Assembly: GCF_003130705.1 (NCBI RefSeq)
Contig: NZ_CP021354.1
Span: 806,001-870,000, forward strand
Direction: 5' to 3'
Source of the DNA: Rhodococcus oxybenzonivorans
GTDB lineage: Bacteria; Actinomycetota; Actinomycetes; Mycobacteriales; Mycobacteriaceae
DNA length: 64,000 nt
In this document: one piece after another, positions 1-9,182 of the stretch
How positions within the stretch are numbered: position 1 is the first letter of the stretch
Layout: every line of letters begins with the position of its first letter
Notes under the pieces: generated by a model
The model's database searches: none
Told to the model about the DNA's origin: nothing
The model's input: only the letters and a program-made list of their open reading frames with translations
Position numbers and translations under genes: made by a program

Positions 1-216
1 CTGCAGGCCATGCGCGCCCTCGAACAACCGGTTCTCCTGCTCCACGGTGACCGCGACCGCCTGGTTCCGGTCGCCGCGGCGCGCAAGGTCGCTGCCGACA
101 ACCCGCGGTGGGACACCGTCGTACTGCCCGGAGTCGGGCACACCCCACAACTCGAGATGCCGGACGCGGTACTCGACCACGTGCTGACCTGGATCGACCG
201 GCACGGGCTCGTCTAG
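1..216 (+). CDS. Alpha/beta hydrolase, C-terminal fragment
   Basis: The reading frame is open from the first base, so this is the 3' end of a gene that starts outside the window. The visible 71 residues hold the last strand-turn elements of an alpha/beta hydrolase fold. LLLHGDRDRLVP carries the usual acidic catalytic residue of the triad, and GVGHTPQLEMPD carries the catalytic histidine followed by the typical tail. The substrate cannot be told from this fragment. The gene lies in the same direction as the Rrf2 gene but is separated from it by about 95 bases containing a palindrome, so it is probably not in that operon. Confidence 0.8.
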   Translation: MQAMRALEQPVLLLHGDRDRLVPVAAARKVAADNPRWDTVVLPGVGHTPQLEMPDAVLDHVLTWIDRHGLV

Positions 217-274
217 CGTCGTCGCTCCCGTCCGGGTGTCGCCGGCAGCCGGCACGTAACCTCACTCACATAAC

Positions 275-291
275 TCGCATATCGAATGCGA
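275..291. promoter_or_regulatory. Candidate Rrf2/NsrR operator palindrome
   Basis: TCGCAT and ATGCGA form a perfect 6-bp inverted repeat around a 5-base AT-containing centre, 20 bases before the ATG of the Rrf2 regulator gene. The position and size suit autoregulation by an NsrR-type dimer, and the local sequence is AT-rich compared with its surroundings. Binding by this particular protein is inferred. Confidence 0.4.
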
Positions 292-310
292 ATTAACGTA
301 TTTTCAGATC

Positions 311-784
311 ATGCAGCTCACCCGGTTCACCGACCTCGGCTTGCGGGTCGTCATGCGCCTGGCCGTCGCGGCAGAGGGGGACCGTCCGGGGAGCCGTCAG
401 GTCGCCGAGGAATTGGCGGTGTCCTACACGCACGCGACAAAAGTGATCACCCGGCTCGCTGAACTCGGCATCGTCGACGCGCGCCGCGGCCGCGGGGGCG
501 GCCTTGCCATTACCGAACTCGGCCGCACCGCCTCGGTCGGGTGGCTCGCCCGCCGCCTCGAGGGAGACGGGGAGGTGGTCGAATGCGACGGCGCCCAGCC
601 GTGTCCGCTGCGATCGGGTTGCCGGCTGCGGTCGGCGCTGCGCCGTGCGCAGGAAGCGTTTTTCGCGTCGCTCGACACTGTCACCATCGACGACCTCACT
701 CAATCACCGACCCGCGCCGTCCTGCTCGGACTGCCCCGGCCGGCCGACACAAATTTCCAGTTCTCTTCCGCGATCGGAGAATGA
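311..784 (+). CDS. Rrf2-family regulator, NsrR-like
   Basis: A 157-residue cytoplasmic DNA-binding protein of the Rrf2 family. The N-terminal winged helix begins MQLTRFTDLGLRVVMRLA, the usual NsrR/IscR opening, and the recognition region includes VSYTHATKVITRL. Three cysteines in the segment CDGAQPCPLRSGC (about residues 91-103) match the cluster-binding triad of NsrR proteins, which sense nitric oxide through an Fe-S cluster. It sits one base upstream of a flavohemoprotein gene, the classical NsrR target, so it very probably represses that gene. No good Shine-Dalgarno sequence precedes the ATG, so translation may be nearly leaderless. A different effector of an Rrf2 protein cannot be excluded. 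Confidence 0.85.
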   Translation: MQLTRFTDLGLRVVMRLAVAAEGDRPGSRQVAEELAVSYTHATKVITRLAELGIVDARRGRGGGLAITELGRTASVGWLARRLEGDGEVVECDGAQPCPLRSGCRLRSALRRAQEAFFASLDTVTIDDLTQSPTRAVLLGLPRPADTNFQFSSAIGE

Positions 785-785
785 C

Positions 786-2010
786 ATGCTCTCGCCCACT
801 TCCACGGAAATCATCCGCGCCACGCTGCCCGTGGTCGGTGCCGCCATCGGCGACATCACTAGCCTGTTCTACCGCAGAATGTTTGCCGCCCACCCCGACC
901 TCGAACGCGACCTGTTCAACCGGGGCAACCAGAAGCAGGGTGGTCAGCAGAAAGCGTTGGCGGGGGCGATCGCCGCGTTCGCGGCTCTGCAGCTGGAACC
1001 CGATCAGGCTCGCGTCGATTTGATCCTCTCGCGGATCGCGAACAAACATGCCTCGCTGGGAATCGAGCCCGCCCAGTACGCGATCGTGCACACCCATCTG
1101 TTCGACGCCATCGTCGAGGTGCTCGGTGACGCCGTCACTCCGGAGGTGGCCGCCGCCTGGGACGAGGTGTACTGGATGATGGCCGAGACCCTGATCGCGA
1201 TGGAAGCCGGTCTCTACCGCGCAGCAGGGGTCGCGCCTGGTGACGTCTGGCGGCAGGTACGTGTCCGTGAGCGCCGCCACGAGTCCGCCGACACCGTCTC
1301 CTTCGTGCTTACCTCGGTGGACGGTGTGTCCCTGCCCGCCTTCGCGCCGGGGCAGTATCTGTCGGTGGGGGTTCACCTTTCCGACGGCGCCCGGCAGATC
1401 CGCCAGTACAGCCTCTCGTCCGCTCCGTCGCACGAGGATTGGCGAATCACCGTCAAACGGGTAGACGGGCAGATGCTGTCCGATGGATCGCACTCGCCTG
1501 CGGGAGAAGTGTCGAACTTTCTGTACCGCAATGTTTTCGAGCATGACCTGCTGGACGTGACCACCCCGTTCGGTGACCTGGTTCTGCAGGACGACGACGC
1601 GCCGCTGCTGCTGATTTCGGCCGGCATCGGGTGCACGCCGATGATGGGCATGCTCAGCCACCTCGCCGACACCGAGGACACCCGCCCGATCTCGGTGCTG
1701 CACGCCGACCGCTCGCCCAGTAACCACGCCCACCGGGCGGAGTTGACCGAACTCGTCGAGCGGTTGCCGTTCGCGGTCATGCACCGCTGGTACGAGGACC
1801 TCGGCGCGCGTCGCCCCCGAGGGGGACCTGCGGAAGGGGCGAGCCGACCTCGGGGAGATCACCGTCGCCCCCGGCACCCGGGCCTATCTCTGTGGGCCGC
1901 TGCCCTTCATGCTGGGCATGCGCGAAGCCTTGCTCGAGAAAGATGTTGCGGCCGAGAACATTCATTACGAGGTTTTCGGCCCGGACAGCTGGGCGGCCGC
2001 CCCTGCATGA
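786..2010 (+). pseudogene. hmp: Flavohemoprotein (nitric oxide dioxygenase), frameshifted
   Basis: Flavohemoproteins turn NO and O2 into nitrate using NAD(P)H, FAD and heme. The N-terminal globin domain (about residues 1-138) includes FYRRMFAAHPDLERDLF and the proximal-His region NKHASLG. The FAD domain shows QIRQYSLSSAP, and the NAD domain shows ISAGIGCTPMMGML. After MHRWYEDL near 1800 the original frame runs into unrelated Arg/Pro-rich sequence. The missing C-terminus (GTRAYLCGPLPFMLGM, ending NIHYEVFGPDSWAAAPA) continues in the +1 frame and stops at 2010. One extra base at about 1800-1812, for example in CTCGGCGCG, explains this; repaired, the product would be about 407 residues, normal for Hmp. 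GGAG lies 7 bases before the ATG. A sequencing error is as likely as a real mutation. Confidence 0.85.
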
Positions 2011-2097
2011 GCACTTCACCGGCACGCCTCGGTACACGAGCAGGGTGCGCAGCCGTCTCGTGGCGGGTGAGTTCGACTGCACCGGAAAGGACATCAG

Positions 2098-2524
2098 ATG
2101 ACTACCGCGCACGCCGTAGCAATCGCCGTGACCTTCGTATGGCTCGGAATGGTGGTGGCGATCTCGTTCGTGGAGGCGCCGCTGAAGTTCCGGGCACCCC
2201 GGGGTCACGGTGCGAGTGGGACTGGGTATCGGGCGGCTCGTCTTCCGCGCTCTCAATTCCATCGAAATGCTTTGGGCGGCAGCACTGGTGGCCGCGATCG
2301 TCGTCGACGCCCCACCCGTCCATGTCATAGTCGTGGCGATGGCGGCGGTCGCGGTGCTCGTCGTGCAGTTGGCCGTTGTCCGGCCCAGGCTGACGCGTCG
2401 GTCCGACCGGATCCTTGCCGGTGAAGAAGCTCCGCGCTCTCGCGCACACTGGGCGTATGTCGGATTGGAGTCGGTGAAGGTGCTCGCCCTCCTGATCGCC
2501 GGAATATTCCTCCTCGGCCAGTAG
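2098..2524 (+). pseudogene. Small integral membrane protein, frameshifted
   Basis: The first frame starts at an ATG with AAAGGA six bases upstream and gives a transmembrane segment (TTAHAVAIAVTFVWLGMVVA) followed by FVEAPLKFRAP. It then loses sense. From about 2198 the protein continues in the next frame as VRVGLGIGRLVFRALNSIEM, with three more hydrophobic segments and the ending LLIAGIFLLGQ. Removing one C from the run in GCACCCCGGGG joins the halves into a protein of about 141 residues with four membrane helices. The layout is loosely like DUF4149-type membrane proteins, but I do not recognise the family with confidence. It follows hmp and may share its NO-responsive transcript. It is the second one-base insertion within 400 bases. 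Confidence 0.6.
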
Positions 2525-2546
2525 ATCGCGCGCCGATCCTGGCGGC

Positions 2547-3464
2547 CTAACTGTCGGCTGGGGGTTCGGCGTCGGCAGCTCCCCGTGATCCTGCGATCGA
2601 CTGCGCGAGGGCGCGGAACAAATGAGTGAGTTCGGGGCGGGTTGCCGTTCCGCTGCGGACTACCCCGCACACCGGGATGCGCAGGAGGTCGTGCGACTCG
2701 CGCATGAAACTGAGCCCGCGCCGGGGAGTCGCGTCGGCGGTGTCGGCGTACAACACGGTCCACGACAGGGGAGTGGTGAGGACGTCGAGGGTGGCCGTGT
2801 GGTCGCTGGGAATCGAGGGCCCGAGCTTTACGCGTTGCCCGACCTGCCGGAAGGCGTCCTCGACCACGGTGTGGATCAGCACCTGACTACTGCGCGGCGG
2901 CAGCAGTAGCGGATAGGGCGCCAGTTCGCTGAGGTCGACGGTCGAAAACTTGGACAGCGGATGTTGAGCCGAGGTGACGATCACCAGATCTTCGAGGCCG
3001 AATTCGATTGTTTCGAGTCCTGGTCTGTCGACGCCGCCGCGGATCAGGGCCAGGTCTGCATCACCGGACGCCACCGCGGTCATGCGGTCGGTGAAATCCT
3101 TGATGACGAATTCGATGTCGAGCTGTGGGAACTCCTCGCGCACAAGGGATATCGCCTCCAGGCTTTGGGTGGCGAAGCTCATGCTGGCGCTGATTCGCAG
3201 CCGATTGCGGGGGTCGAGTCCCACCGAGAGTGCGCGCGCCTCGAGGCTCATCATTTCTGCCGCGATCGGCATGAGGCGTTCGCCGGCCGCGGTCAGGCGC
3301 GTCGCACGGGTGGACCGTTCGAGTAGGGCCGTGCCGAGTTCGTGCTCGAGCTTGGCTATCTGGTGGCTGATCGCCGACTGCGAGATGAAGCATCGCTCCG
3401 CCGCTCGGGAAAAACTGCCTTCTTCACCGACCGCGAGGAAGTAGCGCAACTGCCGGAACTCCAT
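2547..3464 (-). CDS. LysR-family transcriptional regulator
   Basis: 305 residues, normal for the family. The N-terminal winged helix-turn-helix is MEFRQLRYFLAVGEEGSFSR followed by AAERCFISQSAISHQIAKLE. The C-terminal effector domain runs from about residue 90 (RLRISASMSFATQSLE), with typical LALIRGG and LLLPPRSSQ segments. It is transcribed away from the NADH dehydrogenase gene at 3617 across a 152-base gap, the usual arrangement for a LysR protein and its target, so it may control ndh. The small molecule sensed is unknown. Its end nearly meets the membrane-protein gene at 2524, so the two are convergent. Confidence 0.9.
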   Translation of the reverse strand: MEFRQLRYFLAVGEEGSFSRAAERCFISQSAISHQIAKLEHELGTALLERSTRATRLTAAGERLMPIAAEMMSLEARALSVGLDPRNRLRISASMSFATQSLEAISLVREEFPQLDIEFVIKDFTDRMTAVASGDADLALIRGGVDRPGLETIEFGLEDLVIVTSAQHPLSKFSTVDLSELAPYPLLLPPRSSQVLIHTVVEDAFRQVGQRVKLGPSIPSDHTATLDVLTTPLSWTVLYADTADATPRRGLSFMRESHDLLRIPVCGVVRSGTATRPELTHLFRALAQSIAGSRGAADAEPPADS

Positions 3465-3616
3465 GACCCCAGGCTACCGCGCCGACGAGCATTTATGAGC
3501 GATCGAGATAACACAATTTCGATTTCCCCAGGTTATTGGCAATCAGGCTCATCGGATCCATAAGGTGGGCTCATACGCAACGCTAAGCACAGGAACGCTG
3601 GCAGAGGAGGTTTTCG

Positions 3617-4915
3617 GTGGATCGCACACAGGTCGTCATCGTGGGATCGGGTTTCGGCGCCCTCGCGGCGGCGAAGAAGCTCGGCAAGGCAGGCACGCCG
3701 TTCGTGCTGATTTCCGAGACCACCGAGCACCTCTTCCAGCCACTGCTCTACCAGGTGGCCACGGGTGTGCTCTCGCCCGGCGAGATCGCGCCGTCCATCC
3801 GCGCCATCCTCGCCAAGTATCCCAGTGGTGACGTCCGGCTCGGCCGTGTCGTCGACGTCGACCCGGACAAGCGTGAGGTGGTCTACGAGGCAGGCGGGAT
3901 CCGCCACACCCTCGGCTACGACACTCTGATCGCCGCGACGGGTGCTCGTCAGGCGTACTTCGGCCGCGACGAGTTCGCCGAGGTCACGTACGCCCTCAAG
4001 ACGGTCGCCGACGCCGACCGGTTGCGCCGCCAGATCGTCCGCTGCTTCGAAGAGGCGCACACCACGTCGGACCCGGAACGTCGTCGGGATCTGCTCCACT
4101 TCATCGTGATCGGCGCGGGGCCCACCGGGGTCGAACTGGCAGGTCAGATCAAGGAACTGGCGGGACGTTACTTCGAGAAGTCGCTGCGGGACGTCACCGC
4201 CGAGGACGTCACCGTGACCCTCGTCGAGGGTGCGGGGGAGACGCTGCCCGTGTTCGGCGGCAAGCTCAGCAAGTACACGCAGGACTCCCTCGAGCGTGCA
4301 GGGGTCGAGGTGGTCCTCGGCACCATGGTCACCGATATCGACGAGCACGGTGCCACCTTGTCGTCGCCCGGTAACGGGTTCGAGAAGCGACTGACGGCGG
4401 AGACGATCATCTGGTCGGCCGGCATTCAGGCCAACGACTTCGCGGCGGTGCTCGCGGAACGGACCGGGTGTGAGACCGGCCGCGGCGGTCGACTGCTGGT
4501 CGACGAGGACCTCACTGTGGGCCGCTACGACGACATCTATGCCATCGGCGACATGGCTTCGCTGAACAACCTCCCGGCTCAGTCGCCGTTCGCGATGCAG
4601 GGTGGCCGTCACGTCGCGGCGATCATCAACGGAAAGCGGGCGGCCGGAACACCCTTCACCTATCGGGACAAGGGCAGCATGGCGATCATCAACCGGTTCC
4701 GCGCGATCACCCGCGTCGGCAAGATCGAGTTGACCGGTGTACTCGCCTGGTTCCTATGGCTTGCCGTCCACCTCGTCTACCTGGTCGGATTCCGGAACCG
4801 CTACGTGGCAGTGATGTCGTGGTGTGGATCGTTCCTCGGTCATCGGCGCCCGCACTTCCACTACGCGCAGGAGATCGAACCTGCCGACTCGAACGAGCTG
4901 GACCGGGCGGCCTAG
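3617..4915 (+). CDS. ndh: Type II NADH dehydrogenase (NDH-2)
   Basis: A 432-residue FAD flavoprotein that passes electrons from NADH to quinone without pumping protons, bound to the inner face of the membrane. The FAD-binding GxGxxG motif is VVIVGSGFGALAA at residues 5-17, and the NADH-binding motif is FIVIGAGPTGVELAGQ at about 158. IYAIGDMA is the second FAD contact. The C-terminal stretch after residue 370 (VLAWFLWLAVHLVYLVGF) is the membrane-anchoring hydrophobic segment seen in mycobacterial Ndh. The GTG start is chosen because GAGGAGG lies six bases upstream. The gene converges on guanine deaminase with only three bases between stop codons and is divergent from a LysR gene. Confidence 0.93.
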   Translation: MDRTQVVIVGSGFGALAAAKKLGKAGTPFVLISETTEHLFQPLLYQVATGVLSPGEIAPSIRAILAKYPSGDVRLGRVVDVDPDKREVVYEAGGIRHTLGYDTLIAATGARQAYFGRDEFAEVTYALKTVADADRLRRQIVRCFEEAHTTSDPERRRDLLHFIVIGAGPTGVELAGQIKELAGRYFEKSLRDVTAEDVTVTLVEGAGETLPVFGGKLSKYTQDSLERAGVEVVLGTMVTDIDEHGATLSSPGNGFEKRLTAETIIWSAGIQANDFAAVLAERTGCETGRGGRLLVDEDLTVGRYDDIYAIGDMASLNNLPAQSPFAMQGGRHVAAIINGKRAAGTPFTYRDKGSMAIINRFRAITRVGKIELTGVLAWFLWLAVHLVYLVGFRNRYVAVMSWCGSFLGHRRPHFHYAQEIEPADSNELDRAA

Positions 4916-4918
4916 AAC

Positions 4919-6325
4919 TCAGGACGCCCCGGCCCGCCGGCCCGCGACATAGACCTCGGCGATGGAGGTATCGCGTATCCCCATCAAGAGCGCGAACAGG
5001 GTCTGATCGCGGGCCAGGTCGGGGTCGGCGGCGCGGATGCCATGGCGCAGTAGTCCGTCGAGCGCCGGGGTGCCGGACGGATCGACGACGACGAAGTCGG
5101 CTTCCTTACCGACGTCGAAGTTACCGAATCGGTTCTCCATGTCCAAGGCTCTGGCACCGCCGAGGGTACCGATGAACAGCATTTCGGCCGGATGCATCGA
5201 TACTCCGTCGTCCCCGGGTTCGTTGATGTGCACTTTGAACGCATCGCCGAGCACCCGCGGGATCAACCATTCGTCGCCGCCGCCGAAATCTGTGCCCGCG
5301 GAGATGTTGACACCCGAGGCGACCGTCCGCTTCCACGGCATCGTTCCGGATCCCAGGAACAGCTGCGAGACCGGACAGTGCGAGACGGACGTACCGGTCT
5401 CGGCCATCCGTTCGAGCTCGACGTCCTGGCAGTGCACGCAGTGCGCGAGGATGGTTCGTCGGCCCAGCAGGCTCTTCCCGCCCACCTGGGAGCCGGGCAG
5501 GAACTTCCCGTCGTAGGTGTCCAGGTATGAATTCACCTGGTACACCTCTTTGGTCGAGTCCACCTCTCCGGTTCCCGGGCGATTGTTCTCGTTGAGATGC
5601 GAGTGCACATACACCCCGCGGTCCCGCACTTCGTCGTACAGTTCCCCGAGGTTTTTCAGGGTCTCGGTCGTCACCGACAACGAGAACCGAGGGACGATAG
5701 CCACATGCAACAGCGCGGTGGCGACATCACCGGTATCCGCGCCGTGCCACTTGTCGATCTCTTCGCGGGTCAGCCGGATGGCGTCCTCTTCGGATGTCAT
5801 CAGTGGCTGGGCGGTGCCGACACCGACAGTCTGAATGCCGCGACCGCTGACGATACGCAGACCGGCCTTCTTCGTCTCGGTGAACAGGGCGTCCTGTGCA
5901 TGCGGAAACGCCGACCCGAACACCATCGCGGCCGTAGTGCCCGCCGAGATGCGACGGTGGGTGAACTCGACGGCCGCTTGCTGCGCGAACTCCGGATCGG
6001 CGAACTTCGTTTCCGACGGGAACATGCACAGGGTCAGCCATTCCAGCAGTTGTCCGCCGCCGTAGGAGTCGCCGGCGTAGGTCTGCGGAAAATGGATGTG
6101 GGTGTCCACGAACCCCGGCAACAAGAACCCGGGCCGGTGGTCGTGCACGGTGCCGGACTCATATTCCGACGGAATCTCGGTTCGGTCGCCGCAGAACGCG
6201 ATTCGCCCGGAATCGTCCAGGACCAGTGCGCCGTCGGGAATCGATACGAGAGCGGCCGCGGCTTCGGTCACTGTCGGTGCGCCGGCGATGTGGAAGATGT
6301 GCCCGAGGTGGATGTGCGTTGCCAT
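4919..6325 (-). CDS. guaD: Guanine deaminase
   Basis: Amidohydrolase that converts guanine to xanthine and ammonia. The metal-binding motifs are all visible: PGFVDTHIHFPQ (the signature of guanine deaminases), HSHLNENN, LAHCVHCQD and GTDFGGG. The 468-residue length fits the family. The start is taken at MATHIHLGH because GGGAG precedes it at normal distance; the longer open frame upstream has no such signal. It lies last in a minus-strand series with xanthine dehydrogenase, urate oxidase, HIU hydrolase and OHCU decarboxylase, which together run guanine to allantoin. The 121-base gap to the xanthine dehydrogenase gene could hold its own promoter. An 8-oxoguanine or related deaminase is a weaker alternative. 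Confidence 0.9.
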   Translation of the reverse strand: MATHIHLGHIFHIAGAPTVTEAAAALVSIPDGALVLDDSGRIAFCGDRTEIPSEYESGTVHDHRPGFLLPGFVDTHIHFPQTYAGDSYGGGQLLEWLTLCMFPSETKFADPEFAQQAAVEFTHRRISAGTTAAMVFGSAFPHAQDALFTETKKAGLRIVSGRGIQTVGVGTAQPLMTSEEDAIRLTREEIDKWHGADTGDVATALLHVAIVPRFSLSVTTETLKNLGELYDEVRDRGVYVHSHLNENNRPGTGEVDSTKEVYQVNSYLDTYDGKFLPGSQVGGKSLLGRRTILAHCVHCQDVELERMAETGTSVSHCPVSQLFLGSGTMPWKRTVASGVNISAGTDFGGGDEWLIPRVLGDAFKVHINEPGDDGVSMHPAEMLFIGTLGGARALDMENRFGNFDVGKEADFVVVDPSGTPALDGLLRHGIRAADPDLARDQTLFALLMGIRDTSIAEVYVAGRRAGAS

Positions 6326-6446
6326 GTGATGAACTCCCGTCCAGTAGCGGCCAGTACTCACAATGCCACCGATCCGACCCATATCGTGGCGAAACAGACC
6401 GAGCACTCGACCGTACGAACAGGTGCAAGTACACAACCGGGACGGG

Positions 6447-9182
6447 CTACGGGGCCTCGAGGTGACCGACACGGGCCGTGGTCATCTCTCGCCACACCCG
6501 TGCCGGAGTCATCGGCAACCGTCGCAAGCGAACGCCGGTGGCGTCGGCAATGGCGTTGGCCAAGGCCGGGGCCACCGGGTTGTACGGCGACTCGCTCATG
6601 GATTTGGCGCCCCGCGGACCTAATTGGTCGTAGGTGTCCGCGAAATACACTTCGGTCTCGGGGATATCGGCCAGTTGGGGGATGTGATAGTTCCTCAGCT
6701 GAGGTCCCAGAACCGTTCCGGCGCCGTCGAGGCGGATCTCTTCATACAGCGCACTGCCGATCGCCTGAGCTACGCCTCCCTCGACCTGCCCACGGCACTG
6801 CTGCGGATTGAGGACGGTCCCTGCGTCGGCGGATTGAACCGACTGCAGAATTCGTACCTCACCGGTGACCGTGTCGACGGCGACCCGGAATGCATGCACG
6901 TTGAAGACCACCGAGCGGGGAGTGCCGTCGTGCCGACCCTCGGCTCGAAGCACGCCCTCGGCCGCGAGCTTGTCCCATTCGATCACTTGGGTGCCGATCC
7001 GGACGCCCTCCGGTGTCAGCGAGCATTCCGCGTCCTCGGCGACACCGGCGATGCGGCGCGCGGTTCCGGACAGAAGTGCGCGCAGACTGCTGCACGCCTG
7101 ATCGACTGCCTTTCCGGCAACCACACTTCCGGCCGACCCGAACGCTCCCGTGTCGTGCCCCGTGAAGTCGGTGTCGGACTGGCGGATGATGATTCGATCG
7201 GTGGTGGTGCCGAGCGCGGTTGCCGCGAGCTGCGCGTGCACGGTCGTGGTTCCGTTGCCGAATTCGGCGGTTCCTACCCGCACTTCGTAGTGGCCGCCCG
7301 CGACGAGAGTGCAGGACGCTTCCGCGAAGTGCCCACGCGGCGGAATGGTTGCGATCATGGACGCCGCCATGCCCTCGCCGACTTTCCATCGCGGGCCCTT
7401 CGGTGGGGTAACTCCATTGCCCCGGCGCAGGGCTGCCTCGGCGAGATCGAGGCACTGGTCGAGCCCGTAGCTCCCGTAGGTGAGGTCGTCGTGCGCCACC
7501 TCGGCTTCGACGAAGTCGTCCCCCGGAACGATCACGTTGCGGCGGCGGAAGTCGAAGGGGTCGATGCCCAGCTTTCGGGCAAGCTCGTCCAACGCCGACT
7601 CGATACCGAAAATGACCTGTCCGAGCCCGTATCCGCGGAAGGCGCCCGACGGCAAGTTGTTGGTGTACACGGCGCGGGCATCGACCCGCTTGTTGGGGGA
7701 GCGGTACAGTGCGACGGACTCTCCACAGCTGTGGAACATCACCCCCGCGGAATGATTCCCGTAGGCTCCGGCGTCCGACAGCACGTCCACGGCGAGCGCG
7801 GTCAGCCTTCCGTCTCCATCGGCCCCGGCCCGCACCGCGACCCGCATGGGATGGCGGCACGGCGCGGTGGTGAACTGGTCCGAGCGGGTGAATTCGTACT
7901 GCACGGGCTTACCGGTGCGCAAGACCGCAAGCGCGACGAGGTCCTCGACGAGCATTTCTTGTTTGGCACCGAATCCACCACCGATTCGGGCGGTGAACAC
8001 CCGGACCCCGGAACGGTCCAGCGTGAAGAGTCGTGCCAGTTCGTCGCGTATGAGAAAGGGAACCTGAGTGCTGCTCCGGAGGGTCAGTCGCCCCTCGTCG
8101 TCGAGCCAGCCGATGGCGGAATGCGTCTCCAGATGGACGTGTTGCACGCGCTGCGTCTGCCACGTCCCCTCGACCACCGCGCCCGACGCCCGGGCCGCCT
8201 CGAGTCCCGAGTCGACGTCGCCGACCTCACCGTGTAACTCTGCCACCAGATTCCGGGTGGGATCCGCGATGCGCGACTCGGCGCCCTTGTCGGAGTGGAG
8301 GAGGGGCGCGCCTGCCCGGTGTGCCAGGTCCGGGTCGAACACAGGCTCCAGAATATCGTAGTCGACGTCGATCAATTCCGCTGCGTGGCGGGCAATGTCG
8401 ACCGAGTCGGCGACCACCGCCGCGACACGCTGCCCGACGAACCGCAGCACGGTGTCGAAGACGTAGGTGTCGTCCGGGTCGTCGGTGCGGAGTTCGTGGC
8501 GTGCGGTGGAGAAGGCGATGTCCGGGCTGTCTCGGTGGGTGAGTACCGCGTGGACGCCGGGCACTCCCTCCGCTGCGGCGGTGTCGATGCGGGTGATCCG
8601 CGCATGGGCGTGCGGGCTGCCGAGGACGTGGACGTGGAGCAATCCCTGGACCCTGACATCGAGGGTGTACGGTTCGGCCCCGCACACCACCCGGGTGGCG
8701 GCGGGGGCAGGAATCGAACGGCCGGAGGAGTGACCGCTCGAGTCGTCCTCGGTGGTGCAGATTCCGCCGACTGCATCCCGGATCGCGCGGTAACCTGTGC
8801 AGCGGCACAAGTTTCCCTTCAGGGTGCGGGGAAGGTCGGCCCGTTGATCGGCGGTGAGCGCAGAAGCAGTGACTACCATTCCCGGAGTGCAGAATCCGCA
8901 CTGGAAGCCGGCCGCAGCGACGAACTGCTCCTGGACGGGATGTAGTCGTTCGGGGCTCCCCAGCCCCGCGGCCGTCGTCACCTCGAGGCCCTCGGCACGG
9001 TGCGCCGGAATGACGCACGAATGCACGGGGTGGCCGTCGAGCAACACTGTGCAGGCGCCGCAATCACCGGCGTCGCACCCCTTCTTGACCGCGAAAACGT
9101 CGTGGTCCCGCAACAGCGTGCGCAGGCACTGACCGGGCCGCGGGTCGGCGTTCACCGGCTGCCCGTCGACGGTGAACTTCAT
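6447..9182 (-). CDS. Xanthine dehydrogenase, fused 2Fe-2S and molybdopterin subunit
   Basis: A 911-residue protein carrying two of the three xanthine dehydrogenase parts. Residues 1 to about 150 are the small subunit: Cys36, 41, 44 and 56 bind the plant-type cluster, and Cys95, 98, 126 and 128 (QCGFCTPGM, NLCRCTGYR) bind the second. A linker of about 15 residues leads to the Mo domain, with molybdopterin motifs GGGFGAKQ and FRGYGLGQ and the C-terminal SESPYNPVAPALANA, whose Glu is in the catalytic position. FAD is not in this chain but in the neighbouring gene. The usual bacterial order is three separate genes or a small-plus-FAD fusion, so joining the Fe-S part directly to the Mo part is uncommon. 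The start (MKFTVDGQPV) overlaps the FAD gene's stop as ATGA. It oxidises hypoxanthine or xanthine to urate. Confidence 0.9.
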   Translation of the reverse strand: MKFTVDGQPVNADPRPGQCLRTLLRDHDVFAVKKGCDAGDCGACTVLLDGHPVHSCVIPAHRAEGLEVTTAAGLGSPERLHPVQEQFVAAAGFQCGFCTPGMVVTASALTADQRADLPRTLKGNLCRCTGYRAIRDAVGGICTTEDDSSGHSSGRSIPAPAATRVVCGAEPYTLDVRVQGLLHVHVLGSPHAHARITRIDTAAAEGVPGVHAVLTHRDSPDIAFSTARHELRTDDPDDTYVFDTVLRFVGQRVAAVVADSVDIARHAAELIDVDYDILEPVFDPDLAHRAGAPLLHSDKGAESRIADPTRNLVAELHGEVGDVDSGLEAARASGAVVEGTWQTQRVQHVHLETHSAIGWLDDEGRLTLRSSTQVPFLIRDELARLFTLDRSGVRVFTARIGGGFGAKQEMLVEDLVALAVLRTGKPVQYEFTRSDQFTTAPCRHPMRVAVRAGADGDGRLTALAVDVLSDAGAYGNHSAGVMFHSCGESVALYRSPNKRVDARAVYTNNLPSGAFRGYGLGQVIFGIESALDELARKLGIDPFDFRRRNVIVPGDDFVEAEVAHDDLTYGSYGLDQCLDLAEAALRRGNGVTPPKGPRWKVGEGMAASMIATIPPRGHFAEASCTLVAGGHYEVRVGTAEFGNGTTTVHAQLAATALGTTTDRIIIRQSDTDFTGHDTGAFGSAGSVVAGKAVDQACSSLRALLSGTARRIAGVAEDAECSLTPEGVRIGTQVIEWDKLAAEGVLRAEGRHDGTPRSVVFNVHAFRVAVDTVTGEVRILQSVQSADAGTVLNPQQCRGQVEGGVAQAIGSALYEEIRLDGAGTVLGPQLRNYHIPQLADIPETEVYFADTYDQLGPRGAKSMSESPYNPVAPALANAIADATGVRLRRLPMTPARVWREMTTARVGHLEAP

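Noticed and set aside
504..785. N-terminal extension of the flavohemoprotein frame upstream of 786
   Set aside because: It overlaps the Rrf2 gene in another frame and is Arg/Ser-rich. The globin domain begins at the ATG at 786, which has its own ribosome site.
1795..1830. Programmed ribosomal frameshift in hmp
   Set aside because: No slippery heptamer or following pseudoknot is visible, and the family is not known to use frameshifting. A one-base insertion is simpler.
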